From positions 186,001-250,000 of the forward strand of contig NZ_JARRIR010000004.1 of the NCBI RefSeq assembly GCF_029601685.1: a stretch of DNA of 64,000 nt, given 5' to 3'. Origin of the DNA: Metarhizobium sp017305935 (lineage in GTDB: Bacteria; Pseudomonadota; Alphaproteobacteria; Rhizobiales; Rhizobiaceae). The translations under genes and the position numbers were made by a program. This document shows, piece by piece, positions 53,505 to 61,969 of this stretch. The stretch's first letter is position 1. Every line of letters starts with the position of its first letter. The notes below the pieces were generated by a model, which saw nothing but the letters and a program-made list of their open reading frames with translations, ran no database searches and was not told the origin of the DNA.

Positions 53505-54209
53505 TCAGAGCGACAGGCTGTCGCCGGCCTTCGGCGTCGCAACCTTGGCCTTGGCGCCCTCCATGCCGGCCACGAACTTCTCCGGAGTCTGGTCGATGAT
53601 CGGGAAGGAGCCGTAATGGCAGGGCAGAACGGTGGAGAAGTTGAAGAAGCGCTGGCAGGCGAGTGCTGCCACCGCGCCGCCCATGGTGAAGCGGTCGCCG
53701 ATCGGCACCAGGCCGATTTCCGGCGCATGCAGCTCGTTGATCAGGCCCATGTCGGAAAAGATGTCGGTATCGCCCATGTGGAACAGGGTCGGCTCGTCAT
53801 CGAAATGCAGCATCAGCCCGTTGGGATTGCCAAGCGCATGCGAAACGCCGTCTTCGGTGATCTGTGCCGAGGAATGCAGGGCATTGGTGAAGGTGACGCT
53901 GAAGGAGCCGAAGGAAACCGTGCCGCCGGTATTGCCCATCTCCATCTTTTCGACGCCCTTGGAGCCCAGCCAGGCGGCGAGATCGGCATTGGCGAGAACG
54001 GTGGCGCCGGTCTCCTTCGCCAGCCGGATCGTGTCGCCGACATGGTCGCCATGGCCGTGGGTCAGCAGGATATGGGTGAGGTCCGCCGCCGCGTCCTTCG
54101 CATCCAGGCCGCCAAAGCCCGGATTGCCGGTGAAGAAGGGATCGATCAGGATTTTTGCCGTTGCGGTTTCGAGACGGAAGGCGGAATGGCCGAGCCAGGT
54201 GATTTTCAT
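53505..54209 (-). CDS. UPF0173 metal-dependent hydrolase (metallo-beta-lactamase fold)
   Basis: 234 residues with MKITWLGHSAFRLET, a predicted Zn/Mn site THGHGDHVGD, and later His/Asp ligands (HMGDTDIFSDMG). The size and start fit the UPF0173/UlaG-like family, cytosolic phosphodiesterase-like hydrolases of unknown substrate. It is divergent from the PhnA-like gene by 86 nt; a ribosome-binding-like AAAGGGAG precedes the start. Confidence 0.92.
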   Translation of the reverse strand: MKITWLGHSAFRLETATAKILIDPFFTGNPGFGGLDAKDAAADLTHILLTHGHGDHVGDTIRLAKETGATVLANADLAAWLGSKGVEKMEMGNTGGTVSFGSFSVTFTNALHSSAQITEDGVSHALGNPNGLMLHFDDEPTLFHMGDTDIFSDMGLINELHAPEIGLVPIGDRFTMGGAVAALACQRFFNFSTVLPCHYGSFPIIDQTPEKFVAGMEGAKAKVATPKAGDSLSL

Positions 54210-54295
54210 CGGATGCTCCCTTTGGATTTTTACGCAGCTTGTGACATAGAGCGTCGATATAGGTAAAATCTACGCAACAGAAAGTGGAAAAGACA

Positions 54296-54592
54296 ATGAG
54301 CGCCGGCGATGACGATTATGTGTATGACGAAGCCAGCGGCGAATGGCGCCCGGCCTCTGAAATGGCGGCGGCAAATGCAATCGTGGTGCAGGATAGCGCC
54401 GGCAATGTGCTGGCCGATGGCGATTCGGTGACGCTGATCAAGGATCTCAAGGTCAAGGGCACCAACACGACGCTGAAGCAGGGCACGGTGATCCGCTCCA
54501 TCCGCCTGACCGACGATCCCGAGCATATCGACTGCAAGCACGAAACCATCAAGGGCCTCGTGCTGCGCACCGAATTCGTGCGCAAGCGCTAA
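54296..54592 (+). CDS. PhnA/YjdM-like protein without the N-terminal zinc ribbon
   Basis: 98 residues. The C-terminal ~65 residues match the PhnA/YjdM domain (VVQDSAGNVLADGDSVTLIKDLKVKGTNTTLKQGTVIRSIRLTDDPEHIDCK, then GLVLRTEFVRKR). E. coli YjdM has an extra N-terminal zinc ribbon with four cysteines; here only ~30 residues without cysteines precede the domain. Despite the name, no phosphonate role is supported. ATG 54296 is used; GTG 54284 is an alternative. ruvX starts 2 nt after its stop. Confidence 0.85.
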   Translation: MSAGDDDYVYDEASGEWRPASEMAAANAIVVQDSAGNVLADGDSVTLIKDLKVKGTNTTLKQGTVIRSIRLTDDPEHIDCKHETIKGLVLRTEFVRKR

Positions 54593-54594
54593 GC

Positions 54595-55083
54595 ATGGGC
54601 GTCCTGACCATCGAGGAATTTTCGTCTCTCCTGCAACCCGGGCAACCGGTGGCCGGGCTTGATCTCGGCACCACGACAATCGGGCTTGCCGTCTCGGATA
54701 TCGGCCGGCGACTGGCCAATCCCCGGCCGGTGCTGAAGCGGACGAAATTCACGCAGGATGCGGAGACGCTGCTCGCCTTCGCCGCGAAAGAAAAAATTGT
54801 CGGCTTCGTCATCGGCCTGCCGATGAACATGGACGGTTCCGGCGGGCCGCGCGTTCAGGCGACGCGCGCCTTCGTGCGCTCGATGCAGGACAAGACCGAA
54901 CTGCCCTTCGTCTTCTGGGACGAGCGGCTGTCGACGGTCGCCGCTGAGCGGGCGCTGCTGGAAATGGACGTCTCACGCGCCAAGCGGGCAGAACGCATCG
55001 ATTCGGCCGCCGCCAGCTTTATCCTTCAGGGAGCCTTGGACAGGCTTTCGGCGCTGTCGCGCCTCACCTCTTCGGGCGACTGA
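54595..55083 (+). CDS. ruvX: Putative Holliday junction resolvase RuvX (YqgF)
   Basis: 162 residues with an RNase H fold: the N-terminal catalytic Asp in GLDLGTTTIGLAVSD, VGFVIGLPMNMDGSGGPR, DERLSTVAAERALLE, and the C-terminal Asp in RIDSAAASFILQGAL. YqgF/RuvX acts on 16S rRNA 5' end processing in E. coli and is predicted to resolve DNA junctions. Its last 58 nt overlap the 3' end of a convergent membrane-protein gene. The PhnA-like gene lies 2 nt upstream, so they are co-transcribed. Confidence 0.93.
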   Translation: MGVLTIEEFSSLLQPGQPVAGLDLGTTTIGLAVSDIGRRLANPRPVLKRTKFTQDAETLLAFAAKEKIVGFVIGLPMNMDGSGGPRVQATRAFVRSMQDKTELPFVFWDERLSTVAAERALLEMDVSRAKRAERIDSAAASFILQGALDRLSALSRLTSSGD

Positions 55084-55352
55084 CGCCCGCGCCACCAGGC
55101 GGCGATCGCCTTGCGGCGGCGGAAGGCGATCAGCGAGAAGAGGAACAGGCTGTCGACGACGATGGCACGCATCACCAGCGGCGGTATGGTTTCCGGCGGA
55201 ATGCCGAGCACATGGCCATAGATGCTGAAGACGAGATCGTGCGCCTGCCGTGTCAACATGAACACGCCGAAGCTCATGTCGTAGTAGGACAGGCTGTACC
55301 AGCTCGTCAGCAGCAGGATCGGCCCGGCCCAGAAGATCAACAGCCACTTCAT
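55026..55352 (-). CDS. Small membrane protein of unknown function (second of a pair)
   Basis: 108 residues with two hydrophobic segments (MKWLLIFWAGPILLLTSWYSLSYY, and a later VMRAIVVDSLFLFSLIAF), an exposed loop between them and a basic C-terminus (RRRKAIAAWWRGRQ). I do not recognise a functional family with certainty; similar short proteins occur in rhizobia. Its start overlaps the stop of the 64-residue gene by 4 nt, and its 3' end overlaps ruvX by 58 nt. The TM pattern and ATGA coupling support a real gene. Confidence 0.72.
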   Translation of the reverse strand: MKWLLIFWAGPILLLTSWYSLSYYDMSFGVFMLTRQAHDLVFSIYGHVLGIPPETIPPLVMRAIVVDSLFLFSLIAFRRRKAIAAWWRGRQSPEEVRRDSAESLSKAP

Positions 55353-55543
55353 GCCGCCTGCTCCCGCCGCGCGCCGTGTTTCAGCGCGTGCGTACGCGGC
55401 AAAACAGCCGTGTTCGACAACGCCATCAGGCTCAACACCACCGCCGGCACGCTGATATCGAGCGCCAGCACGGCAAAAAACGTCATCATGACGACAAGCA
55501 ACGCAAATCGCGCCACGGGACCACCGTTTCCGTTGGTTAACAC
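55349..55543 (-). CDS. Very small membrane protein (first of a pair)
   Basis: 64 residues, starting at a GTG, with one or two hydrophobic helices (ARFALLVVMMTFFAVLALDISVPAVVLSLMAL) and a basic tail. It overlaps the downstream 108-residue gene by 4 nt (ATGA at 55349-55352). No family is recognised. Without homologues this is a modest-confidence call, made because of the coupling and the TM sequence. The region upstream has three TTAAC half-sites. Confidence 0.55.
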   Translation of the reverse strand: MLTNGNGGPVARFALLVVMMTFFAVLALDISVPAVVLSLMALSNTAVLPRTHALKHGARREQAA

Positions 55544-55675
55544 ACTACGTCAGAGCAAAGTGGCGCGTTAACCCTGATTGCGCAACGTAAACTCTTTATT
55601 AAGGTTAACGACAGCGTTGCGGGCTGTGGACACGGGCGTTGGAAACGACCCTCAAGGCATTGTTATCATACGATT

Positions 55676-57325
55676 TCAGCTTGCGGGCGGATAGAGCAGG
55701 TCGACGATGTAACCGGCGTCGAAACGGGAATCGAGCATTCCGTAGGTGGAGCGCCAGCCGGCGGCAAGGCGGGTTTCGAGGAAAGCGTCGGCCACCTTGC
55801 CCGCCCCGAGGCGATAGAGTTCGGCGGCGGCGGCGGCAAGCGCGAGCTGCTCGATCAGCAGCCGCCCTGCCCCCTCGTCACGGTCACAAAGCGCCATGGC
55901 GGCGCGCAGCACTTCGACGATCTTGCGGCCGGAGCGGCCGAGATCGCGGGCCAGGTCCTCGAACACGGTTTCGAACAGATCGCGACCGCGACTCAAGACC
56001 CTGAGCACGTCGAGCGCCATGACGTTGCCGGAGCCCTCCCATATGGCGTTGACCGGCGCCTCGCGGTAATGGCGGGCGATGGGCCGCTCCTCGATATAGC
56101 CGCTGCCGCCGAGGCATTCCATCGCCTCGTAGATCAAGGCGGGCGCGATCTTGCAGCACCAGTATTTGGTGACTGGCGTCATCAGGCGCGCATAGGCGGC
56201 TTCCGCCCTGTCCTCGCCTGCCCGGTCGAAGGCGCGGGCGAGGCGGAAGGCGAGCGCCGTGGCGGCGGCGACATCGAGCGCCATATCGGCCAGCACCCGG
56301 GTCATGATCGGCTGGTTGACCAGCATCTTGCCGAAGACGCTGCGGCCGCGCGTGTGATGCACGGCTTCGGCGAGCGAAGCGCGCATGATGCCGGCCGAGG
56401 CGACGGCGCAATCCAGCCGGGTCAGCGTCACCATGTCGAGAATGGTGCGGATGCCGGCATCGGGCGCGCCGAGCAGGAAGCCGAAGGTATCCGTGAACTC
56501 GACTTCGGCCGACGCATTAGAGCGATTGCCGAGCTTGTCCTTGAGGCGCTGGATCTGCAAGCCGTTCGGCGTGCCGTCTTCCAAGAGGCGCGGCACGAGG
56601 AAGCAGCCCATGCCTTCGCGCGTGCGCGCCAGCATGACGAAACCGTCGCTCATCGGCGCGGAAAGGAACCATTTGTGGCCGGCGAGGCGATAGATGCCCT
56701 CGCTCACCCGCTCTGCGGTCGAGATGTTGGCGCGCACATCGGTGCCGCCCTGCTTCTCGGTCATGCCCATGCCGAGCGTCACGGCCGATTTCTGCATCGC
56801 CGGGCGGTTGGTCGAATCATAGGTGCGCGAGAGGATTTTCGGAGCCCATTCCTTCTGCACGGCAGGCGCTGCCATCAACGCGGCGACGGCGGCGCTGGTC
56901 ATGGTCAGCGGGCAGAGATGCCCGGTCTCGGCCTGGGCAGTCAGAAAGAAGCGCGCAGCGCGGATGCGGTGAGCATTGCTTTTCAGCTCAGGATCGCTCT
57001 GGGTTTCCCAGACGGAACAATGCAGGCCGTTCGCCATCGAGCGGCGCATCAGCGCGTGCCACGCGGGGTGGAATTCGACGACGTCTATGCGCTCGCCGCG
57101 CGGCCCGTGAGTGCGCAGCTTTGGCGCGCTCTCGTTGGCCATGCGGGCGAGATCCTGCACCTCCGGCGCGGTCACATGCCGGCCGAGCGCTTCCAGTTCC
57201 TCGCGCACGCCGCGCGGCAGCCGCGAGGTCAGATCCACCAACATCGGATCGAGCCTGTAGGCATTGACCCCGGACCACAATTTCGGCTGGTTGAGATCGG
57301 CGAGTTTGTCTTCGGTCCGGCGCAT
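55676..57325 (-). CDS. aidB: AidB-type acyl-CoA dehydrogenase
   Basis: Flavoprotein of the acyl-CoA dehydrogenase superfamily, 549 residues, close to E. coli AidB (541). Segments such as LWSGVNAYRLDPML, HPAWHALMRRSMANGLHCSVWE, QAETGHLCPLTMTSAAVAAL and EKQGGTDVRANI are characteristic of the AidB subgroup, which in E. coli is induced by alkylation damage and binds DNA. Isovaleryl-CoA dehydrogenase activity has been reported for the family. ATG 57325 is chosen; a TTG at 57352 is an alternative. No Ada gene is nearby. It is divergent from pyrB. Confidence 0.88.
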   Translation of the reverse strand: MRRTEDKLADLNQPKLWSGVNAYRLDPMLVDLTSRLPRGVREELEALGRHVTAPEVQDLARMANESAPKLRTHGPRGERIDVVEFHPAWHALMRRSMANGLHCSVWETQSDPELKSNAHRIRAARFFLTAQAETGHLCPLTMTSAAVAALMAAPAVQKEWAPKILSRTYDSTNRPAMQKSAVTLGMGMTEKQGGTDVRANISTAERVSEGIYRLAGHKWFLSAPMSDGFVMLARTREGMGCFLVPRLLEDGTPNGLQIQRLKDKLGNRSNASAEVEFTDTFGFLLGAPDAGIRTILDMVTLTRLDCAVASAGIMRASLAEAVHHTRGRSVFGKMLVNQPIMTRVLADMALDVAAATALAFRLARAFDRAGEDRAEAAYARLMTPVTKYWCCKIAPALIYEAMECLGGSGYIEERPIARHYREAPVNAIWEGSGNVMALDVLRVLSRGRDLFETVFEDLARDLGRSGRKIVEVLRAAMALCDRDEGAGRLLIEQLALAAAAAELYRLGAGKVADAFLETRLAAGWRSTYGMLDSRFDAGYIVDLLYPPAS

Positions 57326-57482
57326 CGAGGTTCCAGAATTAATAGGATTCAATCAGGCTGTAGTGCGAGATGATTAACATTGCCTTGGGCCTTGCAAAAC
57401 CGCTCCATAAGTTTGCGCGACAGCTTGCCGGGATCGGCGGCAGTCTTTATAGACCGCCTGAACATGGCCCGGAGGCATTTTC

Positions 57483-58424
57483 ATGGTCTTCTTTCCCCAC
57501 CGACACCTGATCGGCATCAAGGGGCTCACCCCCCCTGATATCACCTATCTTCTCGACAAGGCCGACGAGGCCGTGAAGATCAGCCGGCAGCGGGAAAAGA
57601 AAACCTCGACCCTGCGCGGCCTCACCCAGATCAACCTGTTCTTCGAGGCCTCCACCCGCACTCAATCCTCTTTCGAGCTGGCGGGCAAGCGTCTCGGCGC
57701 CGATGTAATGAACATGTCGGTCGGCAATTCCTCGGTGAAGAAGGGCGAAACGCTGATCGATACGGCGATGACGCTCAACGCCATGCATCCGGACGTGCTG
57801 GTGGTGCGTCATTCCTCGGCGGGCGCCGCCGCGCTTCTGGCGCAGAAGGTATCCTGCGCGGTCGTCAATGCCGGCGACGGCGCGCATGAGCATCCGACAC
57901 AGGCTCTCCTCGACGCGCTGACCATTCGTCGCGCCAAAGGCCGGCTTTCGGGCATCATCGTCGCCATCTGCGGCGATGTGCTGCATTCGCGCGTCGCCCG
58001 CTCCAACATCATCCTGCTGAACGCCATGGGCGCGCGGGTGCGCGTCGTCGGCCCGGCGACGCTGATGCCGTCGGGCATCGCCGACATGAGCGTCGAGGTC
58101 TTCCACTCGATGGAGGAAGGATTGAAGGATGCGGATGTCGTGATGATGCTGCGCCTGCAGCGCGAGCGTATGGCCGGCTCCTTCGTGCCCTCGGTGCGCG
58201 AATATTTCCGTTTCTACGGGCTGGATGCCGAAAAGCTTAGATATGCCAAGGAGGATGCGCTGGTCATGCATCCCGGCCCGATGAACCGTGGCGTCGAGAT
58301 CGCCTCCGAAATCGCTGACGGGCCGCAGAGCGTCATCGAGCAACAGGTGGAAATGGGCGTCGCCGTGCGCATGGCGGTGATGGAGGCGCTGCTGGTGTCG
58401 CAGAACAACGGAGAGCGGGCATGA
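57483..58424 (+). CDS. pyrB: Aspartate carbamoyltransferase catalytic subunit
   Basis: Forms carbamoyl-aspartate in de novo pyrimidine synthesis. The 313 residues contain the carbamoyl-phosphate loop FFEASTRTQSSFELAGKRLG, the HSSAGAA and HEHPTQALLDALT segments and the C-terminal HPGPMNRGVEI. It overlaps pyrC' by 4 nt (ATGA at 58421-58424), so the two proteins are made together. GGAGGCATT precedes ATG 57483. No regulatory pyrI gene is present. Confidence 0.96.
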   Translation: MVFFPHRHLIGIKGLTPPDITYLLDKADEAVKISRQREKKTSTLRGLTQINLFFEASTRTQSSFELAGKRLGADVMNMSVGNSSVKKGETLIDTAMTLNAMHPDVLVVRHSSAGAAALLAQKVSCAVVNAGDGAHEHPTQALLDALTIRRAKGRLSGIIVAICGDVLHSRVARSNIILLNAMGARVRVVGPATLMPSGIADMSVEVFHSMEEGLKDADVVMMLRLQRERMAGSFVPSVREYFRFYGLDAEKLRYAKEDALVMHPGPMNRGVEIASEIADGPQSVIEQQVEMGVAVRMAVMEALLVSQNNGERA

Positions 58425-59710
58425 GCGCCGTCACCATCCTGAAAAACCTCCGCATTATCGATCCCTCGCGCGATCTCGACGAGACCGGCACCATCGTCAT
58501 CGAGGACGGCCGCATCGCCGCCGCCGGCGCGGATGCGCGCAACCAGGGTGCGCCGGAAGGCGCTGATGTGCGCGATTGCGCCGGCCTCGTCGCCGTTCCC
58601 GGCCTCGTCGATGCCCGCGTCTATACCGGCGAGCCCGGCGCGGAGCACCGCGAAACCATCGCCTCCGCCAGCCGCGCGGCAGCGGCCGGCGGCGTTACTT
58701 CTTTCATCATGATGCCGGATACCGATCCCGTCATAGACGACATCGCGCTGGTCGAATACGTCTTGAAGACGGCGCGCGACAAGGCGCTGGTCAATGTCTA
58801 TCCGGCGGCGGCGCTGACCAAGGGGCTGGCCGGCGAGGAAATGAGCGAATTCGGCCTGTTGCTCGAAGCTGGCGCCGTCTGCCTCACCAATGGCCGCGCG
58901 CCGCTGCACGACACGCTGATCCTGCGCCGGGCGCTGACCTATGCGCGCGAATTCGACGCGGTCATCGCGCTCGAAAGCCGCGACAGATATCTCGGCGCCA
59001 ACGGCGTCATGAACGAGGGGCTGTTCGCAAGCTGGCTCGGGCTTTCTGGCATTCCGCGCGAAGCGGAAATCATTCCGCTGGAGCGCGACCTGCGCATCGC
59101 GGCGCTGACGCGCGGCAAGTATCACGCCGCGAAAATCTCGGTGCCGGAATCGGCCGAGGCGATCCGGGTGGCGCGCGGGCGCGGCGCCGACGTCACCTGC
59201 GGCATTTCCATCAACCACCTGTCGCTCAACGAGAACGACATCGGCGAATATCGCAGCTTCTTCAAGCTGTCGCCGCCGCTGCGCAGCGAGGACGACCGCA
59301 ACGCCATGGTCGATGCGCTGGCTGACGGCACCATCGATATCATCGTCTCCTCGCACGATCCGCAGGATGTCGACACCAAGCGGCTGCCGTTCGCCGATGC
59401 AGCCGATGGCGCCATCGGCCTCGAAACGCTGCTGAGTGCGGCACTTCGCCTGCATCACAGCGGCCGCGTGCCGCTGAAGCGGCTGATTTCGGCAATGTCG
59501 ACCCGCCCGGCCGAGATCTTCGGGCTCGACGCCGGCACGCTGAAGCCGGGCGCCAAGGCCGATATCGCGCTTCTCGATCTCGATGAGCCATGGCTGGTCT
59601 CGGAAGACAGCATCGTCTCGCGTTCGAAGAACACGCCATTCGAAAACGCCCGCTTCAGCGGCCGCGCCATCGAGACCTATGTGGGCGGAAGACGCGTTTA
59701 CGCCCGGTAA
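58421..59710 (+). CDS. pyrC: Dihydroorotase homologue PyrC', metal-site residues lost (probable structural partner of PyrB)
   Basis: 429 residues with the amidohydrolase fold of class I dihydroorotase. The normal metal-binding DxHxH motif reads DARVY (residues 64-68), so both histidines are replaced. The usual TDHAPH motif reads SSHDPQ, replacing the catalytic Asp with Ser311, and the region of a further metal His reads AAKISVPES with Lys. It should be inactive. In Pseudomonas an inactive PyrC' fused in operon with pyrB is required for ATCase assembly; coupling by the 4-nt overlap fits that model. A catalytic dihydroorotase must be encoded elsewhere. Confidence 0.92.
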   Translation: MSAVTILKNLRIIDPSRDLDETGTIVIEDGRIAAAGADARNQGAPEGADVRDCAGLVAVPGLVDARVYTGEPGAEHRETIASASRAAAAGGVTSFIMMPDTDPVIDDIALVEYVLKTARDKALVNVYPAAALTKGLAGEEMSEFGLLLEAGAVCLTNGRAPLHDTLILRRALTYAREFDAVIALESRDRYLGANGVMNEGLFASWLGLSGIPREAEIIPLERDLRIAALTRGKYHAAKISVPESAEAIRVARGRGADVTCGISINHLSLNENDIGEYRSFFKLSPPLRSEDDRNAMVDALADGTIDIIVSSHDPQDVDTKRLPFADAADGAIGLETLLSAALRLHHSGRVPLKRLISAMSTRPAEIFGLDAGTLKPGAKADIALLDLDEPWLVSEDSIVSRSKNTPFENARFSGRAIETYVGGRRVYAR

Positions 59711-59741
59711 CACCGTAAGATCATCGCCGAGGGAGACAGGC

Positions 59742-60359
59742 ATGAGCGAACTTTGGAACTGGCAGATCGCGCCGTTGCTGGCGCTCGCGGCGCTGGTTAT
59801 CGGCTATCTGCTCGGCTCGATCCCTTTCGGCCTGCTGCTGACGCGAGCCGCGGGGCTCGGCGACGTGCGCAAGATCGGCTCGGGCAATATCGGTGCGACC
59901 AACGTGCTGCGCACCGGCAACAAGAAGCTCGCCTTGCTGACGTTGCTGCTGGATGCGTTCAAGGGAACGGCTGCTGTGCTGCTCGCCACCAAGGCATTCG
60001 GGCCCGAAGCGGGCATGATCGCCGGTCTCGGCGCCTTTCTCGGCCATCTGTTTCCGGTCTGGCTCGGCTTCAAGGGCGGCAAGGGCGTGGCGACCTATAT
60101 CGGCGTTTTGCTCGGCCTTTCGCCAGGCATGGTGCTGGTCTTTGCCGTCGTCTGGCTGTCCATCGCCTTCCTCAGCCGCTACTCGTCGTTGTCTGCGTTG
60201 ATCGCGACACTTGTCACGCCGGTTGTATTGTGGCTCATTGGGCAGGAAAAGCTCTGCCTGGTGATGGCGCTGCTGACGCTGATCACCTGGTGGAAGCACA
60301 AGCCGAATATCGAGCGGCTGATTCTCGGCACGGAAAGCAAGATCGGAAAGAAGGGATGA
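59742..60359 (+). CDS. plsY: Acyl-phosphate:glycerol-3-phosphate acyltransferase PlsY
   Basis: Inner-membrane enzyme that transfers acyl from acyl-phosphate to glycerol-3-phosphate, starting phospholipid synthesis. The 205 residues have five TM helices and the three PlsY motifs: GSIPFG, SGNIGATNVLRTGNK and the GFKGGKGVAT glycine-rich loop. AGGGAGACAGG precedes ATG 59742. It follows pyrC' by 31 nt and dprA by 1 nt, so pyrB-pyrC'-plsY-dprA may be one transcript. Confidence 0.94.
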   Translation: MSELWNWQIAPLLALAALVIGYLLGSIPFGLLLTRAAGLGDVRKIGSGNIGATNVLRTGNKKLALLTLLLDAFKGTAAVLLATKAFGPEAGMIAGLGAFLGHLFPVWLGFKGGKGVATYIGVLLGLSPGMVLVFAVVWLSIAFLSRYSSLSALIATLVTPVVLWLIGQEKLCLVMALLTLITWWKHKPNIERLILGTESKIGKKG

Positions 60360-60360
60360 G

Positions 60361-61512
60361 ATGGGCGACGACAGCGCAAGGCGAACCGGAATTGCGCTGA
60401 CCGAACCCCAGAGAGTAGCCTGGCTGCGGCTGATCCGCAGCGATAATGTCGGCCCGATCACCTTTCGCGACCTCATCAATCATTTCGGCTCGGCGCAGAC
60501 CGCGCTCGACATGCTGCCCGAGCTGTCACGGCGTGGCGGCGCAAAACGGGCAATCCGCATCGCCAGCCGCGACGAGGCCGAGCGCGAGCTGGAGATCGCG
60601 GCCCGCTTCGGCGCCCGCTTCCTCGGCATCGGCGAACCCGGCTATCCCTCGGCGTTGCGGCAGATCGACGGCGCGCCGCCGCTTTTGGCCGTCAAGGGCG
60701 AGATCGCGGCGGCGACGCATCCGGTGGTCGGCATCGTCGGCGCCCGTAACGCCTCTATCCATGGCGCGCGCTTTGCGGCGATGATTGCCCGCGAGACCGG
60801 ACGGGCCGGCTATACCATTATCTCCGGCCTGGCGCGCGGCATCGATACCGCCGCACATCGCGCCAGCCTCGACACCGGCACCATCGCGGCGATGGCCGGC
60901 GGGCTCGACCAGCCCTACCCGCCGGAAAACATTCCGCTTCTCAATGAGATCTGCGAGGGGCGCGGGCTGGCGATCAGCGAAATGCCCTTCGGCTGGGAGC
61001 CGCGCGCCCGCGATTTTCCCCGGCGCAACCGGCTGATCGCCGGCGCGGCGCTCGGTCTTGTCGTGGTCGAGGCGGCCAGCCGCTCCGGCTCGCTGATCAC
61101 GGCGCGGCTGGCGGGCGAGTTCGGGCGACTGGTGTTTGCCGTTCCCGGCTCGCCGCTCGATCCACGCTGCCAGGGCACCAACGGGCTGCTCAAGGACGGG
61201 GCCATCGTCACGACGGAAGCGGCCGATATTCTCGAAGCCCTGCAGCCGCTGTCGCGCATCGACCTATTTTCCGCACCTGACCTGCAGGAGCCGCCCCGCG
61301 AGGCGATGCGCCAGCCCATGACGTTGCCCGGGGAGGAAGACCGCACGGCGATCGTCAATGCACTCGGCGCCAGCCCCGTCGACATCGACGCCGTGATCGA
61401 CCATACCGGGCTGCCGGCGGCAGCGGTTCACATGATCCTGCTCGAACTCGACTTGGCCGGGCGATTGAACCGCCATGCCGGTGGCCAGGTGTCACTGGCC
61501 ATGCTTGCCTGA
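60361..61512 (+). CDS. dprA: DNA-processing protein DprA
   Basis: Single-stranded-DNA-binding protein that loads RecA during transformation. The 383 residues contain an N-terminal SAM-like helical region, the Rossmann-fold DprA core (GIVGARNASIHG, ISGLARGIDTAAH, GGLDQPYPPENI, SEMPFGWEPRARDFPRRNRLIAGA, VPGSPLDPRCQGTNGLLKDGA) and a C-terminal DML1-like winged helix (about 310-383). It starts 2 nt after plsY. Its last 21 nt overlap the 3' end of the convergent small gene. Confidence 0.95.
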   Translation: MGDDSARRTGIALTEPQRVAWLRLIRSDNVGPITFRDLINHFGSAQTALDMLPELSRRGGAKRAIRIASRDEAERELEIAARFGARFLGIGEPGYPSALRQIDGAPPLLAVKGEIAAATHPVVGIVGARNASIHGARFAAMIARETGRAGYTIISGLARGIDTAAHRASLDTGTIAAMAGGLDQPYPPENIPLLNEICEGRGLAISEMPFGWEPRARDFPRRNRLIAGAALGLVVVEAASRSGSLITARLAGEFGRLVFAVPGSPLDPRCQGTNGLLKDGAIVTTEAADILEALQPLSRIDLFSAPDLQEPPREAMRQPMTLPGEEDRTAIVNALGASPVDIDAVIDHTGLPAAAVHMILLELDLAGRLNRHAGGQVSLAMLA

Positions 61513-61713
61513 AACACGGCGCTGAGGCGTCGTCTGCTTGCCGGCCATGAGATCGCCGGCCTCCATATAGGCCATTTCCAGGAAATAGCAGAGAAGATCA
61601 GCGTGCTCGCGGCCAGCGATCTGCCGGAGTTCGCCGACCAGTTGGCGTATGTAGGCAATGTTTTCGCGTCGATCCACATCGCTCGTGGGGCTGCGGGAAG
61701 GTCTGGCCGCCAT
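61492..61713 (-). CDS. Small conserved-looking protein of unknown function
   Basis: 73 residues: basic N-terminus (MAARPSRSPTSDVDRRE), then a helical central part (NIAYIRQLVGELRQIAGREHADLLCYFLEMAYMEAGDLMAG) and a short tail. It has no signal peptide or TM helix. GGAG lies 8 nt before ATG 61713; a longer in-frame start to 61749 is possible. The amphipathic helical core and ribosome-binding site support a gene, which I recall as similar to unnamed rhizobial proteins. It is convergent with dprA (21-nt overlap) and divergent from topA. Confidence 0.65.
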   Translation of the reverse strand: MAARPSRSPTSDVDRRENIAYIRQLVGELRQIAGREHADLLCYFLEMAYMEAGDLMAGKQTTPQRRVSGKHGQ

Positions 61714-61844
61714 CTTTGCTGCTCCATGACTGGGAAAAGGCATACTCAACCTCTACCCTTCGTTGTGGAATCAAGGATAGACAATTAATTTTAAATTGCA
61801 ATACCGCTCAACGTGTATCAAGGGTTGCATTCCTGCATGTGGCG

Positions 61845-61850
61845 TATAAT
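61845..61850 (+). promoter_or_regulatory. Candidate -10 element upstream of topA
   Basis: An exact TATAAT in an otherwise G+C-rich region, with TTGCAT 14 nt upstream. The spacing is shorter than the usual 16-18 nt, so the assignment to topA is tentative. Confidence 0.3.
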
Positions 61851-61969
61851 TTGCGTTCACCCTCTTGACCCGGACGAAATCACTGTCCATGTCGAAAGCC
61901 CGAAAGACCGGTTCGCGACGAGAACGAAGCCGGCCGCAATCCCGCGATCCAATTCTTTAGAGATATGCG

